A stretch of DNA of 18,660 nt from DASSKF01 sp035690725. GTDB taxonomy: Bacteria > Actinomycetota > Actinomycetes > Actinomycetales > Dermatophilaceae. Each line of letters starts with the position of its first letter. Within the stretch, counting starts at the first letter, position 1. Made by a program: the position numbers and the translations under genes. Where the stretch lies: assembly GCA_035690725.1 (NCBI GenBank), contig DASSKF010000237.1, forward strand, positions 1 through 18,660, read 5' to 3'. Of the stretch, positions 1-8,725 are shown one piece after another. The notes below the pieces were generated by a model that worked only from the letters and a program-made list of their open reading frames with translations, was not told the DNA's origin and made no database searches.

Positions 1-681
1 GAGCCGGAACCGGTCGTCCTCGAAGCGCTCACTGCTCACCACCGGCCCGCTCAGCGTGGCGATCCGGTCCTCCCAAGCGGTCCACGCCCGGGAGGCCGGC
101 AGGTGCACCGCGGGGTCCGGGTCCATGAGCAGGCGGTGGTAGGCGAGCGGCAGGTTGCCGTCCCGCTCGCCCTCGGGCAACGCCGCCCGGAACGCCGCGA
201 ACTCCTCCGGGAACAGCCGGCCCATCCCCCACGTCAGCCAGTCCACCTCGAACCGGCGGGTCGTGACCAGCGCCCAGAGCACCAGCTCGCTGACCCGCTC
301 GGGGTGCTCCACGGCGTAGGCGAGCGCCAGGGTCGACCCCCAGGACCCGCCGAGCACGAGCCACCGCTGGACGCCGAGCAGCTCCCGCAGCCGCTCGATG
401 TCGCCGACCAGGTGGGCGGTCGTGTTGGTGGCGAGGTCGGCGGCCGGCTCCCCGGCCGAGGGGGTGCTGCGGCCGCAGCCGCGCTGGTCGAACTGCACGA
501 CCCGGTAGCGGTCGGGATCGAAGTACCCCCGCCACCACGGCGCCGCACCGGAGCCGGGTCCGCCGTGCAGCACGACGGCGGGCTTGCCGTGCGGGTTCCC
601 GGACACCTCCCAGGCGATGCGGTGCCCGTCACCCACGTCGAGCATGCCCCCATCGATCGGATCGGTCACCGGGTGCGTCAT
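1..681 (-). CDS. pip: Proline iminopeptidase (alpha/beta hydrolase), C-terminus cut by window edge
   Basis: Predicted cytoplasmic prolyl aminopeptidase that removes N-terminal proline from peptides. The 227 codons present run open to the left edge, while the family is usually about 310-320 residues, so roughly the last 90 are outside. Visible marks are the family opening GMLDVGDGHRI (residues 12-22), the oxyanion-hole motif HGGPGSG (39-45), FDQRGCGRS (64-72), and the nucleophile elbow GGSWGS with Ser113. The catalytic Asp and His should lie beyond the edge. The ATG at 681 places this opening at the normal distance from the N-terminus. The gene lies 49 bases after purC on the same strand, with no hairpin or clear promoter between, so it is probably transcribed with the purine genes. 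No strong Shine-Dalgarno is seen. The family assignment is firm; substrate specificity is inferred. Confidence 0.93.
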   Translation of the reverse strand, partial: MTHPVTDPIDGGMLDVGDGHRIAWEVSGNPHGKPAVVLHGGPGSGAAPWWRGYFDPDRYRVVQFDQRGCGRSTPSAGEPAADLATNTTAHLVGDIERLRELLGVQRWLVLGGSWGSTLALAYAVEHPERVSELVLWALVTTRRFEVDWLTWGMGRLFPEEFAAFRAALPEGERDGNLPLAYHRLLMDPDPAVHLPASRAWTAWEDRIATLSGPVVSSERFEDDRFRL

Positions 682-730
682 CGCACCGCCCACGGCCCGG
701 TATGGCGTGTGCCCACCCCGGTGCCCTCCG

Positions 731-1657
731 TCACGAGTCGAAGCGGCGCCCGGTGAGCGCCTCGTAGGCCTCGACGTACTTGTCCCGGGTCTGCGCGACG
801 ACGCGCTCGGGCAGCGGCGGCGGCGCCTCGCCGGAGGACCGGTCCCAGCCGCTCTCGGGGGAGGTCAGCCAGTCGCGCACGAACTGCTTGTCGAAGGACG
901 CCTGGGGGCGACCGGGCTCCCACTGCGCTGCCGGCCAGAACCGGGAGGAGTCGGGGGTGAGCACCTCGTCGGCGAGCACCAGACCGGGCGCGTCGGCGCC
1001 GGAGGGGTCCAGCCCGAACTCGACCTTGGTGTCGGCCAGCAGGATCCCCCGGTCGGCCGCGACCTCGTTGCCGCGGCGCAGGATCCGGACGGTGAGGTCG
1101 CGCACCCGGCCGGCCAGCTCCGCGCCGACCTCCCGCTCGACCTCACGGAACGTCATCGGCTGGTCGTGCTGCCCGAGCGGCGCCTTGGTGGTGGGGGTGA
1201 ACACCGGCTCGGGCAGCCGCGACCCGTCGACGAGGCCGTCCGGCAGCGGCACCCCGCACACGGACCCGGTCTGCCGGTACTCCGCGAGCCCGCTGCCCGT
1301 GAGGTGGGCGCGGGCGACGCACTCGACGGGCACCATCTCCAGGCGCCGGACCAGCACGGCGCGGCCGGCGACCGGGGGCGGCACGTCGGTGGACAGCACG
1401 TGGTTCGGCACGAGGTCGGCGAGCTGCTCGAACCACCACAGCGACAGCTGGGTGAGGACCGCACCCTTGTCCGGGACCTCCGACTCGAGGACGTGGTCGT
1501 AGGCGGAGATCCGGTCCGAGGCCACCAGCAGCAGCTGGTCCTCCCGGGGCCGGCCGGCCGCGTCCAGCGGCGCGTAGAGGTCACGCACCTTGCCGGAGTA
1601 GAGGTGCGCGTGACCCGGCAGCTCCGGCGCGAGTCGCTGGGTGGAGGTGTCCGGCAT
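731..1657 (-). CDS. purC: Phosphoribosylaminoimidazole-succinocarboxamide synthase (SAICAR synthetase)
   Basis: Joins CAIR and aspartate using ATP to give SAICAR in de novo purine synthesis; cytoplasmic. The 308-residue product has the usual family length. Motifs in order are LYSGKVRDLY near residues 19-28 (ATP-site loop), DRISAYDHVL, ARAHLTGSGLAEY, LADTKVEFGLD (substrate and Mg region), LTPDSSRFW and SFDKQFVRDWL. The ATG at 1657 is chosen because homology begins just after it, although the frame stays open far upstream through purD. An AGGAG lies about 10 nt before the ATG. Only 5 bases separate the purD stop from this start, so the two genes form a tight operon and are probably translationally coupled. 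The start codon lies inside a copy of the octamer GTATGCCG. Confidence 0.97.
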   Translation of the reverse strand: MPDTSTQRLAPELPGHAHLYSGKVRDLYAPLDAAGRPREDQLLLVASDRISAYDHVLESEVPDKGAVLTQLSLWWFEQLADLVPNHVLSTDVPPPVAGRAVLVRRLEMVPVECVARAHLTGSGLAEYRQTGSVCGVPLPDGLVDGSRLPEPVFTPTTKAPLGQHDQPMTFREVEREVGAELAGRVRDLTVRILRRGNEVAADRGILLADTKVEFGLDPSGADAPGLVLADEVLTPDSSRFWPAAQWEPGRPQASFDKQFVRDWLTSPESGWDRSSGEAPPPLPERVVAQTRDKYVEAYEALTGRRFDS

Positions 1658-1662
1658 ACCGA

Positions 1663-3021
<1,359 letters not shown>

Positions 3022-3029
3022 GGGCCACG

Positions 3030-3035
3030 AGGCTA
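3030..3035 (-). promoter_or_regulatory. Candidate -10 box of purD (leaderless)
   Basis: On the minus strand the hexamer TAGCCT (TANNNT class) ends 8 nt before the purD GTG. Transcription would then start at or beside the start codon. No clear -35 match is seen; the expected -35 position lies within the palindrome at 3051-3096. Confidence 0.45.
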
Positions 3036-3050
3036 TCGGCCCCCGAGCAC

Positions 3051-3096
3051 CGTGACACCCCCGGGAAGCAGGGGGGGTTCTCCCGGGGGTGTCACG
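3051..3096. promoter_or_regulatory. Perfect 16-bp inverted repeat upstream of purD
   Basis: Arms at 3051-3066 and 3081-3096 are exact reverse complements (CGTGACACCCCCGGGA on the left), with a 14-base G-rich loop between. If purD is leaderless and helD starts near 3283, neither transcript includes it. It overlaps the expected -35 position of purD, so an operator is more likely than a terminator. It could also end antisense transcription. The regulator is unknown. Confidence 0.5.
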
Positions 3097-3270
3097 CCGC
3101 GGCCACGGATCAGCCAGAGGGGAGCTGGCGACGCTCGTGGCGGGACCGGCTGTGCCGGTTGGGGACACTTTCGCAGGAGTCGGACGTTGCGTAAAGACCG
3201 GGGCGTGACGGTGCCACGGATGTGGTCCCGAAATCGCGCGCCTCCCGGCGCCCGGCCCAGCCACGGGCCC

Positions 3271-3276
3271 TAGACT
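3271..3276 (+). promoter_or_regulatory. Candidate -10 box for helD
   Basis: TAGACT fits the TANNNT pattern, about 85 bases before the chosen GTG start. No convincing -35 hexamer is seen 16-18 bases upstream. The transcript would carry the GACC repeats and the duplicated start in its 5' leader. Confidence 0.3.
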
Positions 3277-3308
3277 CTTGGGTTCCCCGGTCGGCAGCGG
3301 CGCATCGG

Positions 3309-3378
3309 GACCGACCGACCGACCGGGGACCTGTGACCGAGACGCACCGACTGGGGGACCTGTGACCGAGACCCACCG
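3309..3378 (+). repeat. GACC tetranucleotide run plus duplicated translation-start segment
   Basis: GACC is repeated four times at 3309-3324. Directly after, a 25-base segment at 3325-3349 recurs at 3354-3378 with one mismatch (29-base offset). Each copy contains the same GGGGACCT-GTG initiation module. Because 29 is not a multiple of three, only the second GTG (3362) is in frame with the helicase. The first GTG (3333) opens a 10-codon frame whose TGA (3363-3365) overlaps the second GTG as GTGA. The layout suggests slippage or duplication, with possible translational coupling. Confidence 0.7.
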
Positions 3379-5608
3379 GCAGCACGGCCCTGCGCCCACG
3401 ACGGGCGGCGCCACCCGGCCGCCCGAGGAGCGCGCCGAGATCGAGCAGGAGCAGCAGCACGTCGACCGGGTCCATGCCGAGCTGGTCAAGGCCACCCGGC
3501 GAGCGGAGGCGGTGCAGGCCGAGGGCCTGTCCCGGGGCCGGACCGACCGCACCGGCGACATCCGCGACGAGGAGATGGCCGGGCTGTTCGAGCGGGACGC
3601 GCTCGTCTACAGCGCGGGCCGGCGCCGGGCGTCGTTGGAGAGCCAGTACGAGGGGCTCGTCTTCGGCCGACTCGACCTCGAGCACACCACCGCCCGGGAG
3701 GGCACCGCACGCGAGGTCCGGTATGTCGGCCGGCTGGGCGTCCGTGACGACGACTACGAGCCGCTGGTGGTCGACTGGCGCGCGCCCGCGGCCTCGCCGT
3801 TCTACCGGGCGACCCCGGTCGACCCCCAGGGCGTGATCCGGCGCCGGGTGCTGCGCTGCCGGGGTGCGCGCGTGCTCGGCGTGGAGGACGACCTCATGGT
3901 CCCGGAGCCCCCGGAGGACATGGTGGTCGTCGGGGACGGCGCGCTCATGGCCGCGCTCACCCGCAGCCGCGGCGCCCAGATGCGCGACATCGTCGCCACC
4001 ATCCAGGCGCACCAGGACGAGGCGATTCGGGCGCCCTGGAAGGGCGTCACCGAGATCACCGGCGGCCCCGGGACCGGCAAGACGGTCGTCGCCCTGCACC
4101 GCGCGGCCTACCTGCTCTACACCGAGCGCCGGAGGTTCGAGTCGGGCGGCGTCCTGGTGGTGGGGCCGTCCGCCGCGTACACGGCATACATCGAGCGGGT
4201 CCTGCCCTCGCTGGGCGAGGAGACGGTCACCCTCCGCTCCCTGGGAGACGTGGTCGACGCGGTCACGGCGACCCGGCTGGACCCGCCGGAGGTCGCACGG
4301 ACCAAGGGGTCGCTGCGGATGCGGCGGGTGCTCGCGGCGGCGGCGCGCGACGTCATCCCGGGGGCGCCCGGCGAGCTGCGGGTGTTCGTGGCCGGTCAGG
4401 CGATCCGGCTCGGCGCCACGGAGCTGGCGGCCGTCCGCAGCCAGGGGCTGCGACACCACCAGCGCAACGCCGCGCTGGAGGCGGTCACCGACCTGCTCGC
4501 CGAGGCGGCCTGGCGCACCCACCGCAGCGGGGAACGGGACCAGTTCCTCGACACGTTCCGCGACAACGGCGACGTCGAGGCGTTCGTCCGCGAGTGGTGG
4601 CGCCCGCTCGACGCCCGCGAGGTGCTGCTGTGGCTCGCGGACCGCGACCGGCTGGGCCGCTACGCCCGCGGCGTGCTCTCCGCGGACGAGGTCGACGGGC
4701 TCGCCCGCTCCTACGAGGAGGCGCTGGAGACCGGCACCTGGTCGGTGGCGGACGCGGCGCTCGTCGATGAGCTCGCCTCCCGGCTCGGGCCGGTCCCGGA
4801 GCAGCCACGCGAGGAGCGCGGGTTCTACGAGGTGGAGGAGCTCGACGACGTCACGCAGTACGGCGTCGCGGCGCTGCGCGCGCACGGCGACGCGGCGGTC
4901 GCGGACGCCGGTCCGGCCGGTCCGTCGGTGGCTCACGACCCGCGGGAGCGCTTGCTGCTCGGCCGGATCGGCAAGCCCGAGGAGTACGCCCACATCCTCG
5001 TCGACGAGGCCCAGGACCTGTCGCCGATGCAGTGGCGGATGCTCGGCCGGCGGGGCCGGTGGGCGTCGTGGACGGTCGTGGGCGACTCCGCGCAGGCGTC
5101 CTGGCCGGACCTGGAGGAGGCGACCTCCGCGCGGGACCAGGCGTTCGGGAGCGGCACCCGCCGCCTGTTCCACATGGACACGAACTACCGCAACGCTCGC
5201 GAGATCTTCGACTACGCCGCCGACGTGATCCGGGCCCGGGTTCCCGACGCCGACATCCCGCAAGCGGTCCGGGAGACCGGGGTCGCGCCGGTCGACCTGA
5301 CCGTGGGCGCGGGCGAGGTCCCCGACGCCGTCAGCTCGTCGGCGAAGGAGCTGCTCGACGAGGTGGAGGGCCAGGTCGCCGTCGTCACGCCGGCCCGGTG
5401 GGTGCCGGCGCTGGAGGACCTCGGCCGGCACGAGTCCGGCCGGGTCGTGCTGACCGATCCGATGTCGACCAAGGGCCTGGAGTACGACGCGACGGTGATC
5501 GTCGACCCCGACGCCATCATCCGCGAGTCACCGGGGGGCGTGCGGGTGCTCTACGTGGCCCTGACCCGGGCGGCCCACCGGATGACGGTGCTGCGCGTCG
5601 AGCCCTGA
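3362..5608 (+). CDS. helD: HelD/HelR-family UvrD-like ATPase (RNA polymerase-associated helicase)
   Basis: Superfamily 1 motor ATPase of the HelD group, which in characterised members removes stalled RNA polymerase from DNA and recycles it; the actinobacterial HelR branch is linked to rifamycin tolerance. The GTG at 3362 gives 748 residues, typical of the family. An N-terminal charged helical region (about 20-60) fits the coiled-coil arm. The HelD signature VDWRAPAASPFYR follows, then Walker A GGPGTGKT (234-241), Walker B ILVDEAQD (545-552), a GDSAQASW box, MSTKGLEYD (from 701) and LYVALTRA (from 730). An upstream in-frame TTG (3278) is rejected: it lacks a ribosome site and the extra residues are unlike the family. 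GGGGGA precedes the chosen GTG. Whether this is HelD or HelR cannot be settled from sequence alone. Confidence 0.92.
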   Translation: MTETHRQHGPAPTTGGATRPPEERAEIEQEQQHVDRVHAELVKATRRAEAVQAEGLSRGRTDRTGDIRDEEMAGLFERDALVYSAGRRRASLESQYEGLVFGRLDLEHTTAREGTAREVRYVGRLGVRDDDYEPLVVDWRAPAASPFYRATPVDPQGVIRRRVLRCRGARVLGVEDDLMVPEPPEDMVVVGDGALMAALTRSRGAQMRDIVATIQAHQDEAIRAPWKGVTEITGGPGTGKTVVALHRAAYLLYTERRRFESGGVLVVGPSAAYTAYIERVLPSLGEETVTLRSLGDVVDAVTATRLDPPEVARTKGSLRMRRVLAAAARDVIPGAPGELRVFVAGQAIRLGATELAAVRSQGLRHHQRNAALEAVTDLLAEAAWRTHRSGERDQFLDTFRDNGDVEAFVREWWRPLDAREVLLWLADRDRLGRYARGVLSADEVDGLARSYEEALETGTWSVADAALVDELASRLGPVPEQPREERGFYEVEELDDVTQYGVAALRAHGDAAVADAGPAGPSVAHDPRERLLLGRIGKPEEYAHILVDEAQDLSPMQWRMLGRRGRWASWTVVGDSAQASWPDLEEATSARDQAFGSGTRRLFHMDTNYRNAREIFDYAADVIRARVPDADIPQAVRETGVAPVDLTVGAGEVPDAVSSSAKELLDEVEGQVAVVTPARWVPALEDLGRHESGRVVLTDPMSTKGLEYDATVIVDPDAIIRESPGGVRVLYVALTRAAHRMTVLRVEP

Positions 5609-5643
5609 CCGGCCCGCGCCCCCGGACGGCGCTCGTTTGGGAA

Positions 5644-5661
5644 GCTCGGGCTCAACCGAGC
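5644..5661. terminator. Short hairpin between convergent helD and purA ends
   Basis: GCTCGG at 5644-5649 pairs with CCGAGC at 5656-5661 around a 6-base loop that contains the purA stop codon. No T-run is present. With only 43 bases between the two stops it may serve as a weak bidirectional terminator. Confidence 0.3.
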
Positions 5662-6950
5662 AGGTCGTGCCGCACGACCACCTCGTCGCGGCCGGGCCCG
5701 ACGCCGATCACCGAGATCCGCGACCCGATCAGCTCCTCGACCCGCTCGACGTAGGCGCGGCAGTTCGCGGGCAGCTCCTCGAAGGTCCGGCACGCGGAGA
5801 TGTCCTCCCACCAGCCGGGCAGCTCCTCGTAGATCGGCGTCGCGTGGTGGAAGCCGGTCTGCGTCATCGGCATCTCGTCGTGCCGGACGCCCTCGATGTC
5901 GTAGGCCACGCACACCGGCACCCGCTCCAGGCCGGTCAGCACGTCGAGCTTGGTGAGGACGAAGTCGGTCACCCCGTTGACGCGGGTGGCGTAGCGGCCC
6001 ACCACGGTGTCGATCCAGCCGCAGCGCCTCGGCCGGCCCGTGGTGGTGCCGTACTCGTGCCCCGTCTTGCGCAGGAACTCGCCGTCGTCGTCGAACAGCT
6101 CGGTCGGGAACGGCCCCTCCCCCACCCGCGTCGTGTAGGCCTTGAGCACCGCGATCACCCGGTCGATCCGGGTCGGCGCCACCCCCGAGCCGGTGCAGGC
6201 CCCTGCCGACGTCGCGTTCGAGGAGGTGACGAACGGGTAGGTGCCCTGGTCGACGTCGAGCAGCGTCGCCTGCCCGCCCTCGAACAGCACCGTCTTCCCG
6301 TCGTCCAGCGCCTCGTTGAGGAGCAGGGAGGTGTCGGCGACCATGGGACGCAAGCGCTCGGCATACCGTGTGAATTCCTGGACGACTTCCTCCGGCTCGA
6401 TGGCGCGGCGGTTGTAGATCTTCAGCAGCATCTGGTTCTTGGTGTCGAGCGCCGCCTCGACCTTCTGCCGCAGGATGGACTCGTCGTAGAGGTCCTGCAC
6501 CCGGATCCCGACGCGGGTCATCTTGTCCGCGTACGTCGGCCCGATCCCCCTGCCGGTCGTGCCGATTCGCCGCTTGCCCAGGAACCGCTCGGTCACCTTG
6601 TCGAGCACCCGGTTGTACGGCGCGATCAGGTGCGCGTTGGCGCTGACCACCAAGCCGGAGGTGTCGACGCCACGTGCCTCGAGCCCGTCGACCTCCTCGA
6701 ACAGCACGCCGAGGTCGACCACGACGCCGTTGCCGATGACCGGGGTGCACCCCGGCGTGAGGATCCCGCTGGGCAGCAGGTGCAGGGCGTACTTCTCGGT
6801 GGTGCCGTCCTGCTCGATGACGACGGTGTGGCCCGCGTTGTTGCCCCCGTTGAACTTCACCACGTGGTCGACGCGGCTGCCGAGCAGGTCCGTCGCCTTG
6901 CCCTTGCCCTCGTCGCCCCACTGGGCCCCGACCAGCACGATCGCCGGCAT
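5652..6950 (-). CDS. purA: Adenylosuccinate synthetase
   Basis: GTP-dependent ligase joining IMP and aspartate to adenylosuccinate, the first AMP-specific step; cytoplasmic. The 432-residue length equals the usual bacterial size. The N-terminus MPAIVLVGAQWGDEGKGK carries the P-loop-like GDEGKGK with catalytic Asp13. FNGGNNAGHT provides catalytic His41. IGTTGRGIGPTYADK, FEGGQATLLDVDQGTYPFVTSS and the guanine-recognition TKLDVLTG are all present. The ATG at 6950 is set by the conserved N-terminus and by AGGAAGG at 6958-6964, 7 nt upstream. It stands alone between helD (convergent) and the HTH regulator (same strand, 128 bases upstream), away from purD and purC. Confidence 0.98.
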   Translation of the reverse strand: MPAIVLVGAQWGDEGKGKATDLLGSRVDHVVKFNGGNNAGHTVVIEQDGTTEKYALHLLPSGILTPGCTPVIGNGVVVDLGVLFEEVDGLEARGVDTSGLVVSANAHLIAPYNRVLDKVTERFLGKRRIGTTGRGIGPTYADKMTRVGIRVQDLYDESILRQKVEAALDTKNQMLLKIYNRRAIEPEEVVQEFTRYAERLRPMVADTSLLLNEALDDGKTVLFEGGQATLLDVDQGTYPFVTSSNATSAGACTGSGVAPTRIDRVIAVLKAYTTRVGEGPFPTELFDDDGEFLRKTGHEYGTTTGRPRRCGWIDTVVGRYATRVNGVTDFVLTKLDVLTGLERVPVCVAYDIEGVRHDEMPMTQTGFHHATPIYEELPGWWEDISACRTFEELPANCRAYVERVEELIGSRISVIGVGPGRDEVVVRHDLLG

Positions 6951-7014
6951 GCCGCCGCCTTCCTGTGGATCCGTCGTGTGCGTGCGGCCCCCGCGCCCAG
7001 GTCGGCCACGGAGG

Positions 7015-7030
7015 CACCGGAGCGCCGGTG
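7015..7030. promoter_or_regulatory. Small inverted repeat between HTH regulator stop and purA
   Basis: CACCGG-AGCG-CCGGTG, a perfect 6-bp stem in the 128-base gap. On the minus strand it follows the regulator stop and precedes purA, so it could be a weak terminator for the former or a leader hairpin for the latter. A TACCGT that could be a -10 box for purA lies further upstream, near 7056-7061. Confidence 0.25.
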
Positions 7031-7078
7031 TGCCGCCGACCCGGGTGCGTGCCCACGGTACCGGCCCGGACCCCCTCC

Positions 7079-8074
7079 TCAGGTATGCCGTCCGGCCCCG
7101 CCCAGCACGCCGCGTCGCTGGGCGGCCATGCCCAGCTGGAACCGGGTGGTGACCGCGTGCTCGTCCATGAGCGCGGCGATCCGGCGGCGCACGGTGCGCA
7201 GGCTGACGCCGATGTAGCGCGCGATCGCCTCGTCCTTGAAGCCGAGGGCCATCAGCTCGAGGAGGCGCTGGTCGGCGACCGCGTGCGCGTCCTCGTCCGG
7301 CACTGGAAGGGCGTCGGCCCAGACCCGGTCGAAGAGGGCGCTGAAGGCGGCCACGACCATCGGGTCGCGCACGACGACGTAGTCGCCGCTCACGGTCGCC
7401 CACTGCTCCGCGGCGACGAGCACCTCGTCGCCGAAGACGGCGAAGTCGCTCGGCGGCTCGTCGGTCACCCGCTGGTGCTCACCGACGGCCGCCCAGGAGC
7501 GGATCCAGTCGCGGGAGTGCGGGTCCGACAACCCGGCCAGCGGGTAGATGGTCCGCTGCTCCCGGCCACCGCTGAGGGCCGCCTGCCCGGTGCGGACGTT
7601 CTCCTCCTCGAAGGCGGGGCCCACGTCGAGGCTCTGCACACAGTTGCGGATCACCCCCGCCGTGCTGCGGGTGATGTAGTCGACCACCGACGGCGCCACC
7701 ATCGCCGGGATGCTCTCCCACGTCGGCTGGCGGGGCCCCGGCCCCTGCTGCCCGACCTGGTGGTCGGAGGTGAACCCGGGGATCGCGTTGCGGGCCGAGG
7801 TCAGGTCCCGGCGACGGCTGTCGAGCCGGCTCTCCTCGGCCTCGATGAGCCGCTCGAGGGCAGCGCGCGGGTGGTCGGCGATGAGCCGGCCGTCCTCGGC
7901 CACCCGGACCAGCCGGGCGTGCACCAGCGCCGTCAGCGCCCGCTGCCCCTTTTCCATCGGCCAGCCCAGCTCGGCGGCGTGCCGGCGCAGGTCGTGGTCG
8001 GGCAGCCGCAGCACCCGGCGGTAGAGCTGCTCGGCGTCGTCGGGGACGTCGAAGACGGATAGTTGAGAGGTCAT
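7079..8074 (-). CDS. TrmB-like/LuxR C-terminal HTH transcriptional regulator
   Basis: Predicted DNA-binding regulator of 331 residues. The N-terminal third (about 8-75) resembles a winged-helix TrmB-like domain and is followed by a charged helix (about 78-100). A middle sensor-like region comes next, containing VVDYITRSTAGVIRNCVQSLDVG. The C-terminus (about 268-325) is a LuxR-type helix-turn-helix: LLELMALGFKDEAIARYIGVS, then LRTVRRRIAALMDE. This layout is common in actinobacteria and usually lacks an assigned ligand. No receiver domain is seen, so it is not a classic response regulator. The ATG at 8074 has no Shine-Dalgarno, but TAACCT ends 7 nt upstream, so leaderless transcription is likely. 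Its target is unknown; fbaA/DUF3151 and purA are only neighbours. Two inverted repeats lie in its promoter. Confidence 0.85.
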   Translation of the reverse strand: MTSQLSVFDVPDDAEQLYRRVLRLPDHDLRRHAAELGWPMEKGQRALTALVHARLVRVAEDGRLIADHPRAALERLIEAEESRLDSRRRDLTSARNAIPGFTSDHQVGQQGPGPRQPTWESIPAMVAPSVVDYITRSTAGVIRNCVQSLDVGPAFEEENVRTGQAALSGGREQRTIYPLAGLSDPHSRDWIRSWAAVGEHQRVTDEPPSDFAVFGDEVLVAAEQWATVSGDYVVVRDPMVVAAFSALFDRVWADALPVPDEDAHAVADQRLLELMALGFKDEAIARYIGVSLRTVRRRIAALMDEHAVTTRFQLGMAAQRRGVLGGAGRHT

Positions 8075-8081
8075 CGATGGC

Positions 8082-8139
8082 AGGTTACGGACAATGGCAG
8101 CCTTCTGCCAGCGTTCCGCGGTCGAGTACGGCATACTCG
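8082..8139 (-). promoter_or_regulatory. Promoter and candidate operators of the HTH regulator
   Basis: Reading the minus strand, TAACCT (8082-8087) is 7 nt before the ATG. Two perfect inverted repeats lie upstream: TGGCAG-N4-CTGCCA (8095-8110), covering the expected -35 position, and CGAGTA-N5-TACTCG (8123-8139). Either could be an autoregulatory site. The second overlaps one GTATGCCG octamer. Confidence 0.4.
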
Positions 8140-8227
8140 GTAGTGGCCCGAAGCGGAACTCACAGGGGACGACCGTGGGCGGCCCGCCGAGCCGGACGAG
8201 GGCCCCGCGCTCGGCCGCAGGGGGCGG

Positions 8228-8267
8228 TGCCGGGAGGCCGGATCCCACGGGATCCAGCCTCCCGGCA
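8228..8267 (-). terminator. Strong hairpin after the fbaA-DUF3151 unit
   Basis: Arms 8228-8246 and 8249-8267 pair along 19 positions with a single G-T mismatch, centred on GGATCC/GGGATCC sequence. The loop is formally 2 nt, so the top pairs would open. It lies 26 bases past the DUF3151 stop and before the HTH promoter, the place for a terminator. It lacks a U-tract, as is usual in high-GC actinobacteria. Confidence 0.6.
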
Positions 8268-8292
8268 TCACTGTTGTCCGGGGGCGCGCCGA

Positions 8293-8712
8293 CTAGAGGC
8301 CGAGCGCCTCGGCGGCCTCCTGCGAGGAGTCGTGCAGCAACATCGTGCACCGGCGCTGCTCGTCGGTCTCCCCGATCGCGCTCGCCGCGCGGGCGAGGGC
8401 GGCGACGGCCCGCAGGAACCCCCGGTTCGGCTCGTGCGACCAGGGCACCGGTCCCTGCCCGCGCCACCCGCTGCGGCGCAGCGCGTCGAGACCCCGGTGG
8501 TAGCCGGTACGGGCGTAGGCGTAGGCCTCGACCGGCCGCCCGTCCTCGAGGGCGTCCTCGGCGAGGACCGCCCAGGCCAGGCTGGACGCCGGATGCATCC
8601 GGGCGACGTCGGTGGGGTCGACGCCCTGCTCGAGCCGCTCGGCGGCCGGGTCGGCCGGCAGCTCGGTGGGCGGGATCCCCAGCAGGTTCTCCAGGTGGTG
8701 CGCGTCGGACAT
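8293..8712 (-). CDS. DUF3151 family protein
   Basis: Conserved actinobacterial protein of unknown function with 139 residues, the usual size for the family. The N-terminus SDAHHLENLLGIPPTELP and the central SSLAWAVLAEDALEDGRPVEAYAYARTGYHRGLDALRR are typical. The middle looks helical and repeat-like, reminiscent of a tetratricopeptide fold; that reading is my inference. RGFLRAVAALARAASAIGE and the short acidic tail close the protein. No signal peptide or membrane segment is seen. AGAAGGGG lies 4 nt before the ATG. The gene starts 13 bases after the fbaA stop on the same strand, so it is almost certainly co-transcribed with the aldolase. I recall this pairing in other actinobacteria, and it hints at a role near central carbon metabolism, but none is proven. 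Confidence 0.92.
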   Translation of the reverse strand: MSDAHHLENLLGIPPTELPADPAAERLEQGVDPTDVARMHPASSLAWAVLAEDALEDGRPVEAYAYARTGYHRGLDALRRSGWRGQGPVPWSHEPNRGFLRAVAALARAASAIGETDEQRRCTMLLHDSSQEAAEALGL

Positions 8713-8725
8713 GCGGCCCCTTCTC

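Larger units (their letters stand above)
3022..3361. other. 340-base divergent intergenic region purD/helD
   Basis: Noncoding stretch between two divergent genes. It holds the purD -10 candidate (3030-3035), a 16-bp perfect palindrome (3051-3096), a small inverted repeat ACCGGC-TGT-GCCGGT (3143-3157), a possible helD -10 box TAGACT (3271-3276), four GACC tandem units (3309-3324) and the first copy of a duplicated translation start (from 3325). Bases 3160-3270 show nothing further that I recognise. I looked for a long palindrome close to the helicase start that might act as a rifamycin-associated element and did not see one. Confidence 0.6.

Noticed and set aside
3278..3361. TTG at 3278 as start of the helicase
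   Set aside because: It lies next to the TAGACT box with no ribosome site, and its 28 extra residues are translated from GACC repeats and the duplicated leader; GTG 3362 fits the family.
3110..5431. Very long open frame on the minus strand, opposite the helicase (773 codons)
   Set aside because: The translation is Arg/Asp/His/Pro/Val-rich with no domain, and is the antisense shadow of a clearly real gene in high-GC DNA.
5637..7217. 526-codon plus-strand open frame opposite purA
   Set aside because: No recognisable motif, composition typical of an antisense shadow, and purA on the other strand has full family signatures.
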